From: Planctomycetales bacterium
Lineage (GTDB): Bacteria; Planctomycetota; Planctomycetia; Pirellulales; Pirellulaceae
Length of the DNA stretch: 64,000 bases
Assembly: GCA_020427005.1 (NCBI GenBank)
Contig: JAGQOY010000008.1
Location: 1-64,000, forward strand
Reading direction: 5' to 3'
Position numbers and translations under genes: made by a program. The notes under the pieces are model-generated. The model was not told the DNA's origin, did not search any database, and was given only the letters and a program-made list of their open reading frames with translations. Shown piece by piece: positions 8,330 through 18,169 of the stretch (position 1 is its first letter; each line of letters begins with the position of its first letter).

Positions 8330-10471
8330 TCATTGAAAATTGTAGGTTTCTGAAACAACTCGCGGACAAACGACAGCGGAATGTACAGTTTGAAGCAAGC
8401 TACTCGGCTTGCCTGATGATGTGATGACGACTCGTTCCCTCGCTCGCGTTGTGGCGACGTATAGAAGTGCTCTCTCGCGGCGAAAATGCTGTTCGAGCAA
8501 GGCGGTATCATCAGCTTTACCATCAAACTTTCTGGGAACAATGCCCTCGTTGGCCGACGCAATTAAAACACACCGAAACTCGAGCCCCTTGATCCTATGC
8601 ATCGTCGCTAGTCTTATGCCGTTGGCTGTTTCGTCGTTTAGTTGTTCCAACACCTTGTAGTGCTGGTCCATCTCGTGAAACAGCTTACAGAACTCTTTCA
8701 GGATCCATTTGGCCCGTGCGCAAACGACAATCTCTTCTGCCGCGAACACATCGAGCAGTTGAGGAATTAAGTTACGGTATAAATTCAGCTCGTCTTGCTT
8801 ACTGTTGCAAACAATAACTTCAGGCATAGGACCTGTAAGCAAGGATCGCTCGTGAATGGATTCAATTGCGAAGGGAGAGCCGACAATGTCTTTGAGTCCC
8901 TCACCAACAAAGCTGGTCACCGCCCAGTCCCGTATTTCTTCGGTGGTGCGATAATTGATTCTCAAAGGGAAAACTCTGTCATGGACATCAATTCCACACT
9001 CGAGAAAAGACACTGCGATGCCGTATATGCGTTGACATGGATCACCAACGAGAAACAGGTCATTGTCCCCGGCTGGCGTCAATGAGCGAATCAACTTCCA
9101 TCCCAAGGCATTGAAGTCTTGCGATTCGTCAATGATTACGGATCGATACTTAGGTACGTGCGAGGATGAACTCTTCTGAATTGCCTCCACCAAAACCGAG
9201 GACCACTCTCTCAGATTCCGTGCGTCAAGGTTCTTCTGAAATGACTCGAACGCCTTCCAAACTTGCCGGCGTTCGAAACGGTTCAGCGGCCTACTCATAC
9301 CGATGCGCGACATGCGGAGGTACTCAATTTCTGAAGTCACGCTGTGCACTTCACAAGCATTCTGCCATTCATTCTGCAACTCTGTTGCTGTGAACGGACA
9401 ATCGTGGTCAGTCGCAAGATCCCAGCAGTGCATTAGCTCAGCGTTTGAGGCAATGCCTACATCTTGATGTCCCAGCATTCGCCGAGCCAGCTGATCAAGA
9501 TGGACCACCTCGATGCGGCTTCGCTCAGGGCCACAAATGGAATCTAACTGCCGCGAGATTGCTTCTGCGAGATTTGCGGTAAAGGTTGTGAACAGAATTC
9601 GATCCGATTCGCCTGTGAAAACATTGGCTGCAAGATGTTTCGCGCGATGAACCGCGACTACCGTTTTTCCTGTTCCTGCCCCTCCGGTGACCAAAGTCGG
9701 TCCGGAGCAGTTCATTTCGACGAGACGCCTTTGCGCTGGATGAAGAAAGACCCGCCAATGCTCTAACGGAGCGTCCAAGATTCGTTCGAGCTCATCAACC
9801 GACTTGATTTTCACTAGGCGTCGTCTGGAATGAGCACTCACCAACGCTTTATCTAGTGTCGGTTCCACATCTGTATGTGGTTCGCTGAAAGCCTCACGAA
9901 TCTCTTCCACGGGTAAACCCTCGGCAAGCCAGAAAAGTGCTTCCGCAGCATCCACTGGCAGGTGAGGAGAAATAGCTTTTAAATCGTCAAGGCTGATAAG
10001 TGCTCGAACGGCGGGCAACAGAACTCCCGGTACCCCAAGAGATTCCAAGGCCTTGTCAGTGCGCCCATCAAAGAGTCGGCAAACGTCGTGCGAGTCGGGA
10101 TTTTTCGCGGGAAGCGATTTTAATACTGTTTCGGCATCGGACGGGCTGAATATTTGGAACGCTTGGGTTTCCGGATTAATGGCAAACTGTTTCTTGCTCG
10201 CCCACGCCATGGCTTCGTCATGATTGTCGACCCAGAGCATTACGTGTATGTCACCTTCATTAGGATGAAGCACAACTGCACGGTATTGCTGATCTATTCG
10301 GACCGTTCTTACCCGATCGTCCGCTACGTCGTAAATCTTCTCGTAGTTGATGGCGGAAGACTTTGGGTTGTCAGAGAATTTGCGAGTAAACTCGCGCACC
10401 TTTTTTTGGAGCTTCCGCGGAAGACGTCCTAGCGACTCAAGAAACTCTGCGGTAATCGCGAGCTGAGTCAT
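8330..10471 (-). CDS. RelE-like domain fused to UvrD/Rep-type SF1 helicase
   Basis: A 713-residue protein. Residues about 1-95 have a ParE/RelE toxin-like fold pattern (FLESLGRLPRKLQKKVREF, VRTVRIDQQYRAVV, HVMLWVDNHDEAMAWA). A linker leads to an SF1A helicase with Walker A VTGGAGTGKT at 261-270, Walker B VIIDESQDF, the LFLVGDPCQRIYG motif III region, and the C-terminal ATMHRIKGLEF and LLYVATTRARE motifs. All helicase motifs are intact. Its start codon overlaps the stop of the DruE-like gene by 4 bases (ATGA type), so the two are translationally coupled. A role in DNA unwinding during defence is likely. Whether the RelE-like part cleaves RNA or only binds a partner is not visible. The C-terminus runs up to the pseudogene at 8292 and may be slightly altered. 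Confidence 0.9.
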   Translation of the reverse strand: MTQLAITAEFLESLGRLPRKLQKKVREFTRKFSDNPKSSAINYEKIYDVADDRVRTVRIDQQYRAVVLHPNEGDIHVMLWVDNHDEAMAWASKKQFAINPETQAFQIFSPSDAETVLKSLPAKNPDSHDVCRLFDGRTDKALESLGVPGVLLPAVRALISLDDLKAISPHLPVDAAEALFWLAEGLPVEEIREAFSEPHTDVEPTLDKALVSAHSRRRLVKIKSVDELERILDAPLEHWRVFLHPAQRRLVEMNCSGPTLVTGGAGTGKTVVAVHRAKHLAANVFTGESDRILFTTFTANLAEAISRQLDSICGPERSRIEVVHLDQLARRMLGHQDVGIASNAELMHCWDLATDHDCPFTATELQNEWQNACEVHSVTSEIEYLRMSRIGMSRPLNRFERRQVWKAFESFQKNLDARNLREWSSVLVEAIQKSSSSHVPKYRSVIIDESQDFNALGWKLIRSLTPAGDNDLFLVGDPCQRIYGIAVSFLECGIDVHDRVFPLRINYRTTEEIRDWAVTSFVGEGLKDIVGSPFAIESIHERSLLTGPMPEVIVCNSKQDELNLYRNLIPQLLDVFAAEEIVVCARAKWILKEFCKLFHEMDQHYKVLEQLNDETANGIRLATMHRIKGLEFRCVLIASANEGIVPRKFDGKADDTALLEQHFRRERALLYVATTRARERVVITSSGKPSSLLQTVHSAVVCPRVVSETYNFQ

Positions 10472-13400
10472 TGGTCGCCCTCAATTGTCTTGAGGAGGGC
10501 AGATACACTAACGTCAACGGCCCGGAAAATTGTCCAACCATTGCTTTCGAATACCTTTGCTTCTTCTGCCTGGTCATTGAGGAAAACGGCCACACGTTTG
10601 GCCGGCCAAGCAAGTTCCGAACTTGCTACAACTTTTCCAGCAGAAACTAGTTCAAATCCGACAGTCGGAAGTGATGCATTTTGCTTAAACAGCTGCTCCA
10701 GAAGCGGGTGCACATCCTCCGAGGCTAATTCGAGAAACCCGTCGAGGTTGTCTCCTTTCGTCCCAGTCTCAAAAGTTGCAGATTCGACTGGTTCGCTCAC
10801 AGCAGTTTCGGCGGGAACTTGATCGTTATCGAACCAAGAAGTGTCCTCTGCGATCTGCTCCGCCATATCCCTGCCTGACAGGTGCTTTGCCAATCGCTTA
10901 AACGCAGAGGTTGTTTTTGTGCGATCGTCGAGCTCAACATAAGAAATGCTAATTACTAAGTAACCATTCTCGCGAAGCCACCCCCGAATTTCGCGGTCTC
11001 GCTCAGCAGATTCTGGATTGCCGTGGATGTGCCCACTCAGGCCATCGAGGTAGATGCAAACACCCCGATCTTCCGGATCATCTTCGTCTCCTTCGAAGTA
11101 GACATCTGGAGTCGTGCTTCCGATTTGATGACTAAGTGTGAGCTTGTGCCCGAAACGGATCTGCTGTTGGAAATTTCCAGACGTAAATCCCGCAGCCGAT
11201 AGCAAATGCTTAAGCTTCATCTCGGCATCGTTAACTGGCATTCCTTGATTGGTGAGTGTTGCTGGCTGAGCTTGCGACGGTGGAATCGCATGTCCGGCTA
11301 CCAGGCTGTTACCCCAGGTTCTGATTAACGCTAATGCTGCATGACGATCTAGATACTTGTGGTAGAAACCGTTGCGAAAGGTTTGTAGGCAATCGTTGCA
11401 AGAAGCATTGCAATCGGATGGACAGCCCTCAAGTATCTCAGCCGCGACGGAACAAACGTCCGAAAAATGCTCTATGATTTGGTCGAGCAGCCCCGAGCCC
11501 CCGGGCATCGGATCCCACAATACCCCTCGCACCTCATCGCGATCTGTCTCACCAAGCACGAGTACATGCAAATCGTCTAGATGCATATCGAGCAGTTGTG
11601 TAGCCGCCATTCGTAAAGCCTCAAGCACGCTATACGCGTCAGTTGCGCCCGGCAAGTCACCTATAGTGATGGCATCTGCTACGACGTCAGCATAAAAACC
11701 AACGTTAGTAGGCGTCTTGCCACAGCGTTCACCATGCCCCTCGCGGAAACTCTGCAGCTGTCGATCAGACGACAATGGCGAGACGCTGTATCCGCAAATC
11801 TCACAAACAGGGTACCCAAGTTCTGGCTCCGAGCGTTCGATCAAACTTGTCGCACCGACATTGACCATGCGGTAATGGACGCCGCGACGCAACTGCACCG
11901 ATTGATTTCCCCAACTGTAATGCTGACCACCGCTATGGCGCCCTTGCTCGATTCCATAGGTGGCGACTGACATCTGAAAGCGTGTCTCTTCTTCGTCCGA
12001 GATTTGAGACGTATGCACAAGATCTACATCGCAGACAGGAATCGCCTTCAGCTCATTTGCCCCAAACGAAGATGCGGTTGCATCCAAACTGGAGATAGAT
12101 AATGCCTGACGGTCGATATTGACAGAAAACACGGGTTTGTCGGTGTGTTCATCCTCCGCCTCTTGGTGAAAGCGTCGGGCAACAAAACGGTGCCCATTGG
12201 CGTAGATCAAATTTCCAGGCACATATTCACGTAGTGCCATACTAGACGCGCGCGGCAGAGAAAAGTCCATGGATCCAAGCTGCCAATAGGGCACCTCCGC
12301 CATTCCTACGACCGACCCCGTATCAAGTCCGTATCCTGGAAGGAAGCCTTCACTGGCAAGCAAACTAAATGTGTTGATGTCGTCAACTCCCTGCGAGTCA
12401 CGTCGTCGGCGTGTTTGTATCCCCTTCAATTTCTTGATCATCCGATCACAACGTTTGAAGTGTGCGTCATCCTCCGCTTCGAGAGTTCCCAGCTCGTCGC
12501 GAACCTTGTTTAGCCGACGGATTTCCTTATAAGCCCATTGAAGTCGCTTTCGTAGTCGTTTGATAACTTCCAATAACCGTACCGAAGCTTCATCGATGTG
12601 TTTTGCCAGGGCCTCGGTCGAAGTTGCAGCAGCGTCCGACTCGGGCCAACCTTGCTGAAATATGGCTCGAATATGCTGTAGCAGATCATCTCGATACCGT
12701 CCGATCAAAGCCGCTAGAGGTCTCACGTCAAATAGTTCATCGCGCAACTGCCCCTCACGTTCAAACAGGTACGCGTCGATCCGCGTCGGAAACATCGCTC
12801 GCAGGACTTGCTGAATATACTGACGCTCGTCTTCGTTTAGTATGCTCTCGCTGGATGCAAGCTGATTGAGCCGTGTTAAGAGAGCCGCATGGACGTGCTT
12901 GGAGACCATCAGGTCGTTGCGCAGATTGAACGCAGGTGGGTCCACACGCCCCTGCAGCATGCGCAAAGGATCGTTATAGTACGACCGGTCGTGCGAACTT
13001 GGACGACAATAGGTCACGTTGACCGCCATCCGGTTTCTACGGCCGGCGCGACCTGCTCGTTGCCAGTAGTTGGCTGGCAAGGGAGGCACGTTTCTCAACA
13101 ATACCGAGTCCAGTGAGCCAATATCGACACCCAGCTCTAGTGTTGGAGTACAGACCAGGATATTGACTTTATCTCCTTCGCCCTTGAACCAGTTTTCGAT
13201 CCGTTCGCGTTGATCTTGCGGAACCATAGCCGTATGCTCTTCCGGACTCAGCATCGTGTAACGCTGATCAAGAAGTTGAAGGTTGTAGTTGTCGGGATCC
13301 TCGCCGACAAACTCTAATGTGCCGTCACATTGCCACGCAAGGCAACGATCGTGCGGCGTCCGTCTACTCACTTTTCTTCGACAACGATTACATCGGTAAA

Positions 13401-16257
13401 ATCCACTGTTCTCCGAGATCCTCAGTTTGTTAGCGTCAATCTGGTACACGCCGCTACAATTCGGAAGTGGTCGATCCTTGTTGCTCTTGAGGGTCACAGG
13501 AACCACGATAGCTACTTGGGGATCTGTCAAATAATCCCACAAGTCCTTGAGAAACTTTTCCATGTCGTCAGCCGACACGCCCCATTTTTTGGCGACCGAA
13601 CTCACGAGTGTCTGTTGCTTACTTTGCCACTGGAAGACAATCTCGGGTTTATCGTCAGCCGCTCGGACGAGTTTCATTCCTTGAACGCCTTGGGGGATCG
13701 GCATATAGCCTCGCTGTATCTCCCGGTCTCCTTCCTGCCAGTAGCGCGAGAATATGCCTCGTCGCGAGTCGTACAACAGACGACGACGCCGCAAGTGATC
13801 CAGTAGTGCCTCGACACCTGCTTTCATGTCGTCTGGGGAGATTCTTAGCCGTCTCGACCAATTCTGAATCACTGGCGCGGCGATATCGAGATGCTCGTAA
13901 CGAACTTTTATTCGTCCCCAAGGCTCCAAGCCAATTTGCTGGTTCGAAGCCATCGTGATTTCGCGCAGCACTTGAATCCGAAGGAAATGTAGACGCTCGT
14001 CAGCATGCGAACCTCCACTGCCCTCTTTGGGAACGGCCCGCCACACCTCCGGGATCAGTACACGCGACAGAGAATCGTTGTCATCCAGCTTGTCGCTCAT
14101 TCGCAAAGCAATGTCGCCTATCGCAACTTCGCTCCCCGAAACCGCATCAGCCATAAGGCTCCTAAGGCGAAATCGGCGAGCATGATCTTTCATCCAGCCG
14201 GCTTGAAATGCCGCGTCTTGCCTGTTGTCAGCGAACAGCAGCAAGCGTTTACGGTCGGCATGGTGAATCATATCTTGAGCCAAGACGTGAACGTCGGAAA
14301 CGTTTGTCGCTCGCAATTCGCGAATTGGCTCGCGATATCGTCGACCCATCGCCTTACCGCGCGCGTTGCATGAAAGGCAGGAACTCAGATAGCCCGGACT
14401 TTTTTCGCTTGACCGGACTGCAAATAAACGGACTTGGTCGCCAGCTGCGCCGCACGCGCAACAGAGCGTAGCACCCGCTTGATGCGCTGCCCCACAATGA
14501 CGACAAAATGAAACAGCAGCCGTGCGCGTGAGTGCCTCGGTTTCTTCTTCATCTTGGCTTATCAACTTGTCAACAAGAACGACGCGTAGGCCGCCGTTAG
14601 ACTCCGCCATAGGCTCCCAAAACACGGCACCGCTCTCGTTCAGCTGGCCACCTTCGGGCTCCGCCTTCGTAAACTCAAAGTCCTTCAACGAGGTGACAAA
14701 ATAGTGTTGGCCGCATGTCGTGCACGTAAAGATCCTCGGCCGCCAAACGTGTGAATCGTCTAGCTGAGTCGCCAATTCATCAGCACTGCTTAACCATAAC
14801 TTCGGATTGTTACCGATAGGAAAGGTAACAACTCCACCACTAATCCCGCGAATGAAAGCGTGGGCAACAGGACGGAGAAGTGGCCGTCCGTTGTTCACAG
14901 CAGCTGCGCCCAAAGCGAGGTACGCTAACAGCTCTTCTTCACTAACTGGCCTGCCGGTTGTCTTCTCCAATTCTCCCAACAACAGCGGCAGTTCACGTGG
15001 CCCCTGCAGGGCAGTTGCTATCTTTGCTGCAACTTCGTTTGCTCGCAGTTCGTCAAAAAGAACCTCCTGCCAGGCACCCTGTGGTAATTGCCGACCTGTC
15101 AGCATCAGGTAGACTGCCCGCACTTCGTGTTCGATGTTATCGCTTTCTAGAGCATTCAGCGTTCGCGTCAACAGCGACGCATGGTCTCCCGGAGGGGCTG
15201 CGGGTGTTTCGCGAGGGACCGTCCAATCCTCTTTTTGATACTCTTCGTTCACCGTTACTACCGTATCGGCAGGGACTCCAAAAAAGCGGGCCGCAAACTT
15301 GCGAGCTGCGTCTGGCTCCTGCTGATCGACGATTGTGGCCGAAGTCGCAATACAAATGGTATGGTCCAACCCTTTGCCGCAGTACGTACGCAAGCGTCGG
15401 ATCAAACAGGCTGTTTCAGCGCCTTGGATTCCACTAAAAGTATGAGCCTCGTCAAAGGCCATGAAATCGAGTCGTGCGTCAGAAAATAGTTCAATATCGG
15501 TCTGCCGCGTAAGAAGCAGTTCCAGTTGCTTAACATTGGTGAGTAAGATCCGGGGCTGTTTCCCCGGAGTTCGCATCGCCTCGCGTGAGCACATTTCCTC
15601 GAATGGATGAATCGAATCGGGAAGATTTGATTCGCGGTATTGGTTGAGTTTCGCGTGATAGTCGGCGTTGCTACTACCCTGAGGCATGCGGAAGCCCGAA
15701 ACCTCACGTTCCAAGTCCGGCGTTTTGCCGACGTACATTCCAAATGTAATACCGCTTCCTGCCAGGATGCCTCGCAATCTATCAAGTTGATCTTCTGCCA
15801 GAGCATTCATCGGGTAAACGAGGACAGCTGCAATCCCTACAGGCGCTTGTTGGTCCCGCAGTTCCAGGCACTTGCTGATGATCGGATAAAGGAAACACTC
15901 AGTTTTGCCCGAGCCCGTGCCTGTGCTCACCAAGGTAGGCTGGCCGTCATGAATGGCGCGCATCGCCTTTTCTTGGTGCCCATATACACGTTTGACATAG
16001 TTAGGAATGAGCTGTTGCATGTGGGAGTGAAACACACCGTCGGCCACCAATTCTGCCACGGTCGCGCCTTCGCGAAAGCCTCTTGATAGGCTGATAAACG
16101 GGCCCCGCAGCAATGGCGTCCGGCGGATACTATCCAAAGACAGTTGCTGACGCATCTGCTCGTTCAGATCAGGATCCGCGAATGGATAAGCTGATAGCTG
16201 ATACTTGAGAAAACTTCGAACAATCTTCTCTGTATAAACGATCGGGTTAAGTGCCAT
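10468..16257 (-). CDS. DruE-like giant SF2 helicase with DUF1998 and C-terminal nuclease fold
   Basis: A 1929-residue protein. Walker A TGTGSGKTE at about 112-120, DEAH box (AFDEAHTF) at 269-272, motif III-like SATI, and the C-terminal helicase motifs TLELGVDIGSLDSVL and QRAGRAGRRNRM. Several Cys clusters suggest zinc ribbons (CTTCGQHYF, CRHCG...CCACG, CNRCRRKV). The DUF1998-type cluster CPSDCNASCNDCLQTFRNG follows. The last about 250 residues contain PDVYFEGDE, CIYLDGLSGHIHG and REIRGWLRENGYLVISISY, the layout of a Vsr/DUF559-type PD-(D/E)XK nuclease. Size and layout fit DruE, the hallmark of Druantia systems, though no druA-D, F, G, H or M partner is beside it. It follows AbiEii by 106 bases and couples to the RelE-UvrD gene. 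Confidence 0.9.
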   Translation of the reverse strand: MALNPIVYTEKIVRSFLKYQLSAYPFADPDLNEQMRQQLSLDSIRRTPLLRGPFISLSRGFREGATVAELVADGVFHSHMQQLIPNYVKRVYGHQEKAMRAIHDGQPTLVSTGTGSGKTECFLYPIISKCLELRDQQAPVGIAAVLVYPMNALAEDQLDRLRGILAGSGITFGMYVGKTPDLEREVSGFRMPQGSSNADYHAKLNQYRESNLPDSIHPFEEMCSREAMRTPGKQPRILLTNVKQLELLLTRQTDIELFSDARLDFMAFDEAHTFSGIQGAETACLIRRLRTYCGKGLDHTICIATSATIVDQQEPDAARKFAARFFGVPADTVVTVNEEYQKEDWTVPRETPAAPPGDHASLLTRTLNALESDNIEHEVRAVYLMLTGRQLPQGAWQEVLFDELRANEVAAKIATALQGPRELPLLLGELEKTTGRPVSEEELLAYLALGAAAVNNGRPLLRPVAHAFIRGISGGVVTFPIGNNPKLWLSSADELATQLDDSHVWRPRIFTCTTCGQHYFVTSLKDFEFTKAEPEGGQLNESGAVFWEPMAESNGGLRVVLVDKLISQDEEETEALTRTAAVSFCRHCGAAHQAGATLCCACGAAGDQVRLFAVRSSEKSPGYLSSCLSCNARGKAMGRRYREPIRELRATNVSDVHVLAQDMIHHADRKRLLLFADNRQDAAFQAGWMKDHARRFRLRSLMADAVSGSEVAIGDIALRMSDKLDDNDSLSRVLIPEVWRAVPKEGSGGSHADERLHFLRIQVLREITMASNQQIGLEPWGRIKVRYEHLDIAAPVIQNWSRRLRISPDDMKAGVEALLDHLRRRRLLYDSRRGIFSRYWQEGDREIQRGYMPIPQGVQGMKLVRAADDKPEIVFQWQSKQQTLVSSVAKKWGVSADDMEKFLKDLWDYLTDPQVAIVVPVTLKSNKDRPLPNCSGVYQIDANKLRISENSGFYRCNRCRRKVSRRTPHDRCLAWQCDGTLEFVGEDPDNYNLQLLDQRYTMLSPEEHTAMVPQDQRERIENWFKGEGDKVNILVCTPTLELGVDIGSLDSVLLRNVPPLPANYWQRAGRAGRRNRMAVNVTYCRPSSHDRSYYNDPLRMLQGRVDPPAFNLRNDLMVSKHVHAALLTRLNQLASSESILNEDERQYIQQVLRAMFPTRIDAYLFEREGQLRDELFDVRPLAALIGRYRDDLLQHIRAIFQQGWPESDAAATSTEALAKHIDEASVRLLEVIKRLRKRLQWAYKEIRRLNKVRDELGTLEAEDDAHFKRCDRMIKKLKGIQTRRRRDSQGVDDINTFSLLASEGFLPGYGLDTGSVVGMAEVPYWQLGSMDFSLPRASSMALREYVPGNLIYANGHRFVARRFHQEAEDEHTDKPVFSVNIDRQALSISSLDATASSFGANELKAIPVCDVDLVHTSQISDEEETRFQMSVATYGIEQGRHSGGQHYSWGNQSVQLRRGVHYRMVNVGATSLIERSEPELGYPVCEICGYSVSPLSSDRQLQSFREGHGERCGKTPTNVGFYADVVADAITIGDLPGATDAYSVLEALRMAATQLLDMHLDDLHVLVLGETDRDEVRGVLWDPMPGGSGLLDQIIEHFSDVCSVAAEILEGCPSDCNASCNDCLQTFRNGFYHKYLDRHAALALIRTWGNSLVAGHAIPPSQAQPATLTNQGMPVNDAEMKLKHLLSAAGFTSGNFQQQIRFGHKLTLSHQIGSTTPDVYFEGDEDDPEDRGVCIYLDGLSGHIHGNPESAERDREIRGWLRENGYLVISISYVELDDRTKTTSAFKRLAKHLSGRDMAEQIAEDTSWFDNDQVPAETAVSEPVESATFETGTKGDNLDGFLELASEDVHPLLEQLFKQNASLPTVGFELVSAGKVVASSELAWPAKRVAVFLNDQAEEAKVFESNGWTIFRAVDVSVSALLKTIEGDQ

Positions 16258-16363
16258 GAGAGTTAAGGTTCTTTGTATTGCCGTCTTCCGCCCTGCGAAA
16301 GAATTGAAAATAAAATCGCTCCCTTAGCAGAGCGAAATGAAAAACTCGTTCTTAATTCAATCC

Positions 16364-17392
16364 TTAGTGCATCGTGTTGATCTGCGATTGTAGGTATCGT
16401 AGCACCTGAAGAATCTCATCGAAAGTTGGCAACTCACCAAAGATCATCTCCCGCATCTCAATGTAATCTGCGGCTATTGTCGATTCTATTGCGGTGTGCG
16501 GGAGAAGTTCGAGTGTCGTTGGGTTCCTTGCCAGGTCATAACGCGCCCATCTCTGGCGGTAGTAGGTGTCTTTGTGATCTGCTACTTCGGTAAGTAAGGC
16601 TATCTCTTCAATTGCTTTCCCAGAGAATCCGCGAGTCACCAATTGGTGTATGTCGTAGTAGTGTCGGGAAAATCCAGCTGTCACACTGGCTGAATCATTT
16701 TGGAAATGGAATTGATGGAGTATCGTTGCCTTTTCCCAGAACGTTCGCTCGACCCGAAGTACTTCGACTTGCGCCTGCGGATTATCCACGGCGTCCGGAA
16801 ACTGTTCGGCGACAATAGGCGAGACGGACGCGTTCATCGCTGGATGATTGTCAGTGCGGGCAGTCAACTCGATACGAACCCGTGGTGGATTGTAGCTTGT
16901 TCCCTGAGTCACCCCGGACTGTGGATAATGAAAAAAGATCTGTTGATTGTTGTTTTGGTCTTCCACAAGTTCGGCATTCCAGGCTGAATTACCTAGCGAC
17001 CTTGATAGATGCGAATGCAGCGTGGGGAATAGGTCTCCTTTAGTCCAATCGAGACAAGCCTTCGTGAGGTTCGCGAGGCGACGCTTGCGCTCTTCCATGG
17101 AAATGCCTGGTAAATCAGGCGCCCCTTGATCACCAAAACCAAGGCAGTCGCGACTGACGGCAAAGTCGATGTCTTCCGAGAAACGATCGATGGCCTTAAA
17201 GACTTTGGAAAGTGACGTGCCGCCCTTGAACGTCAGATACTTGGCCAATTCTGAAGTACCGAAGAGCTGTTGGAGAGTAAAGCACACCCAAAAGTCCTTT
17301 TCGACAAGGTGAGCTGGCAATCCAGCCAGTTCGGCTGTCTGCTGAAAATACAATTCCCGTTCAGCAGCTGGAAAGTTAGCAAACTCGATCAT
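16364..17392 (-). CDS. abiEii: AbiEii-type nucleotidyltransferase toxin
   Basis: A 342-residue protein from the ATG at 17392, two bases after the AbiEi stop. The upstream extension of the frame to 17440 overlaps abiEi and is ignored. Typical AbiEii motifs are present: VEKDFWVCFTL near residue 27, the nucleotidyltransferase loop FKGGTSLSKVF near 52-62 and the metal-binding RFSEDIDFAVS near 67-77. The rest matches the helical C-terminal part of the family (ERTFWEKATILHQFH, RHYYDIHQL). AbiEii toxins are DNA-polymerase-beta-like enzymes; characterised relatives transfer nucleotides to tRNA 3' ends or bind GTP, blocking growth when phage infect. All visible catalytic residues are intact. Confidence 0.93.
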   Translation of the reverse strand: MIEFANFPAAERELYFQQTAELAGLPAHLVEKDFWVCFTLQQLFGTSELAKYLTFKGGTSLSKVFKAIDRFSEDIDFAVSRDCLGFGDQGAPDLPGISMEERKRRLANLTKACLDWTKGDLFPTLHSHLSRSLGNSAWNAELVEDQNNNQQIFFHYPQSGVTQGTSYNPPRVRIELTARTDNHPAMNASVSPIVAEQFPDAVDNPQAQVEVLRVERTFWEKATILHQFHFQNDSASVTAGFSRHYYDIHQLVTRGFSGKAIEEIALLTEVADHKDTYYRQRWARYDLARNPTTLELLPHTAIESTIAADYIEMREMIFGELPTFDEILQVLRYLQSQINTMH

Positions 17393-17394
17393 GG

Positions 17395-18003
17395 TTAGAT
17401 TGATTCTTCGTTGAGTTCGCGGATGATATCGGCAATCCAAGCAGGTGCCAAACGAATATCTTTGTCGAGTTGTTTCATTTGCTGTGTCGTGAGTTGGCGT
17501 CGCAGTGTTTCCAGGTGTTGCTGCGTGAATTTTTTCTGACCGATATGTTTAAGCGCTTGAATAAAGATTCCGATCGTCTTGCCGGCTCCGGCCATCGTCG
17601 AAGGGGCTCGATGCTTGAGCTCGATGATGCGTTTACCTACCTCGATCTTTTTGTCAGGACCGTCGGTTAGGAACACAATCCGCGCCGGAACTTGCGTACT
17701 CAATCCAATTAGGTTGGCAGCATAGGCACCAGTAGGTTGAACGCGGGTGTGTTCCTTGGTGCATATTGCATCGACGATCTGCTCGGCGGAAGGCGACAGC
17801 ATCCCGAGTTTCGCATGCGTCTTGGGGTTGTCGTAGAGGCCTCGAGCCAGGCGTCGAATGCGTCCTCGATCGCAGATGGTCTGCAGTGCTTTACGGATTC
17901 CGACATCGCTACCCAAGTCACGGAATTGTGCGACAGTGAACACCCAGCCCAGCGACTTGCCGCGGATGCGACGGAGAATTTTGGCTTCGAGAGAATTGTC
18001 CAT
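17395..18003 (-). CDS. abiEi: AbiEi-type antitoxin and transcriptional autoregulator
   Basis: A 202-residue protein of the DUF6088/AbiEi type. An N-terminal winged-helix part (VFTVAQFRDLGSDVGIRKAL, then GRIRRLARGLYDNPK) is followed by the C-terminal antitoxin domain (PTGAYAANLIGLSTQVPARI, VFLTDGPDKKIEVGKRIIELKHR, shown in pieces). AbiEi proteins neutralise AbiEii without binding it stably (type IV toxin-antitoxin) and repress their own promoter through inverted repeats. A matching inverted repeat lies 15 bases upstream of the start codon at 18018-18049. The ATG at 18003 is the only sensible start. Confidence 0.92.
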   Translation of the reverse strand: MDNSLEAKILRRIRGKSLGWVFTVAQFRDLGSDVGIRKALQTICDRGRIRRLARGLYDNPKTHAKLGMLSPSAEQIVDAICTKEHTRVQPTGAYAANLIGLSTQVPARIVFLTDGPDKKIEVGKRIIELKHRAPSTMAGAGKTIGIFIQALKHIGQKKFTQQHLETLRRQLTTQQMKQLDKDIRLAPAWIADIIRELNEESI

Positions 18004-18017
18004 TTAGGATGGTTTCC

Positions 18018-18049
18018 TTTTCACGAATAATACCCTTTTTTCGTGAAAA
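18018..18049 (-). promoter_or_regulatory. Candidate AbiEi operator overlapping the abiE promoter
   Basis: TTTTCACGAA and TTCGTGAAAA form a perfect 10-bp inverted repeat around 12 bases, ending 15 bases before the abiEi start codon. On the minus strand the spacer contains TATTAT, usable as a -10 box, so a dimer bound here would block transcription. AbiEi autorepression through inverted repeats is established for the family; this particular site is inferred. Confidence 0.7.
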
Positions 18050-18169
18050 ACAAAAAAGAAAAGACCGCGACTTGGACCAGTATAATCCTTGGTAAATTGA
18101 ACATAATCCAAATCCGAGTGCCTACGCAAAAGAGCGGCTCCGCCGACACCCCTCTGGAGAGTGCTGGGA

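Noticed and set aside
8150..8353. Plus-strand frame over the pseudogene
   Set aside because: It is the opposite strand of a region whose minus-strand frames clearly match the gene at 50561-52159.
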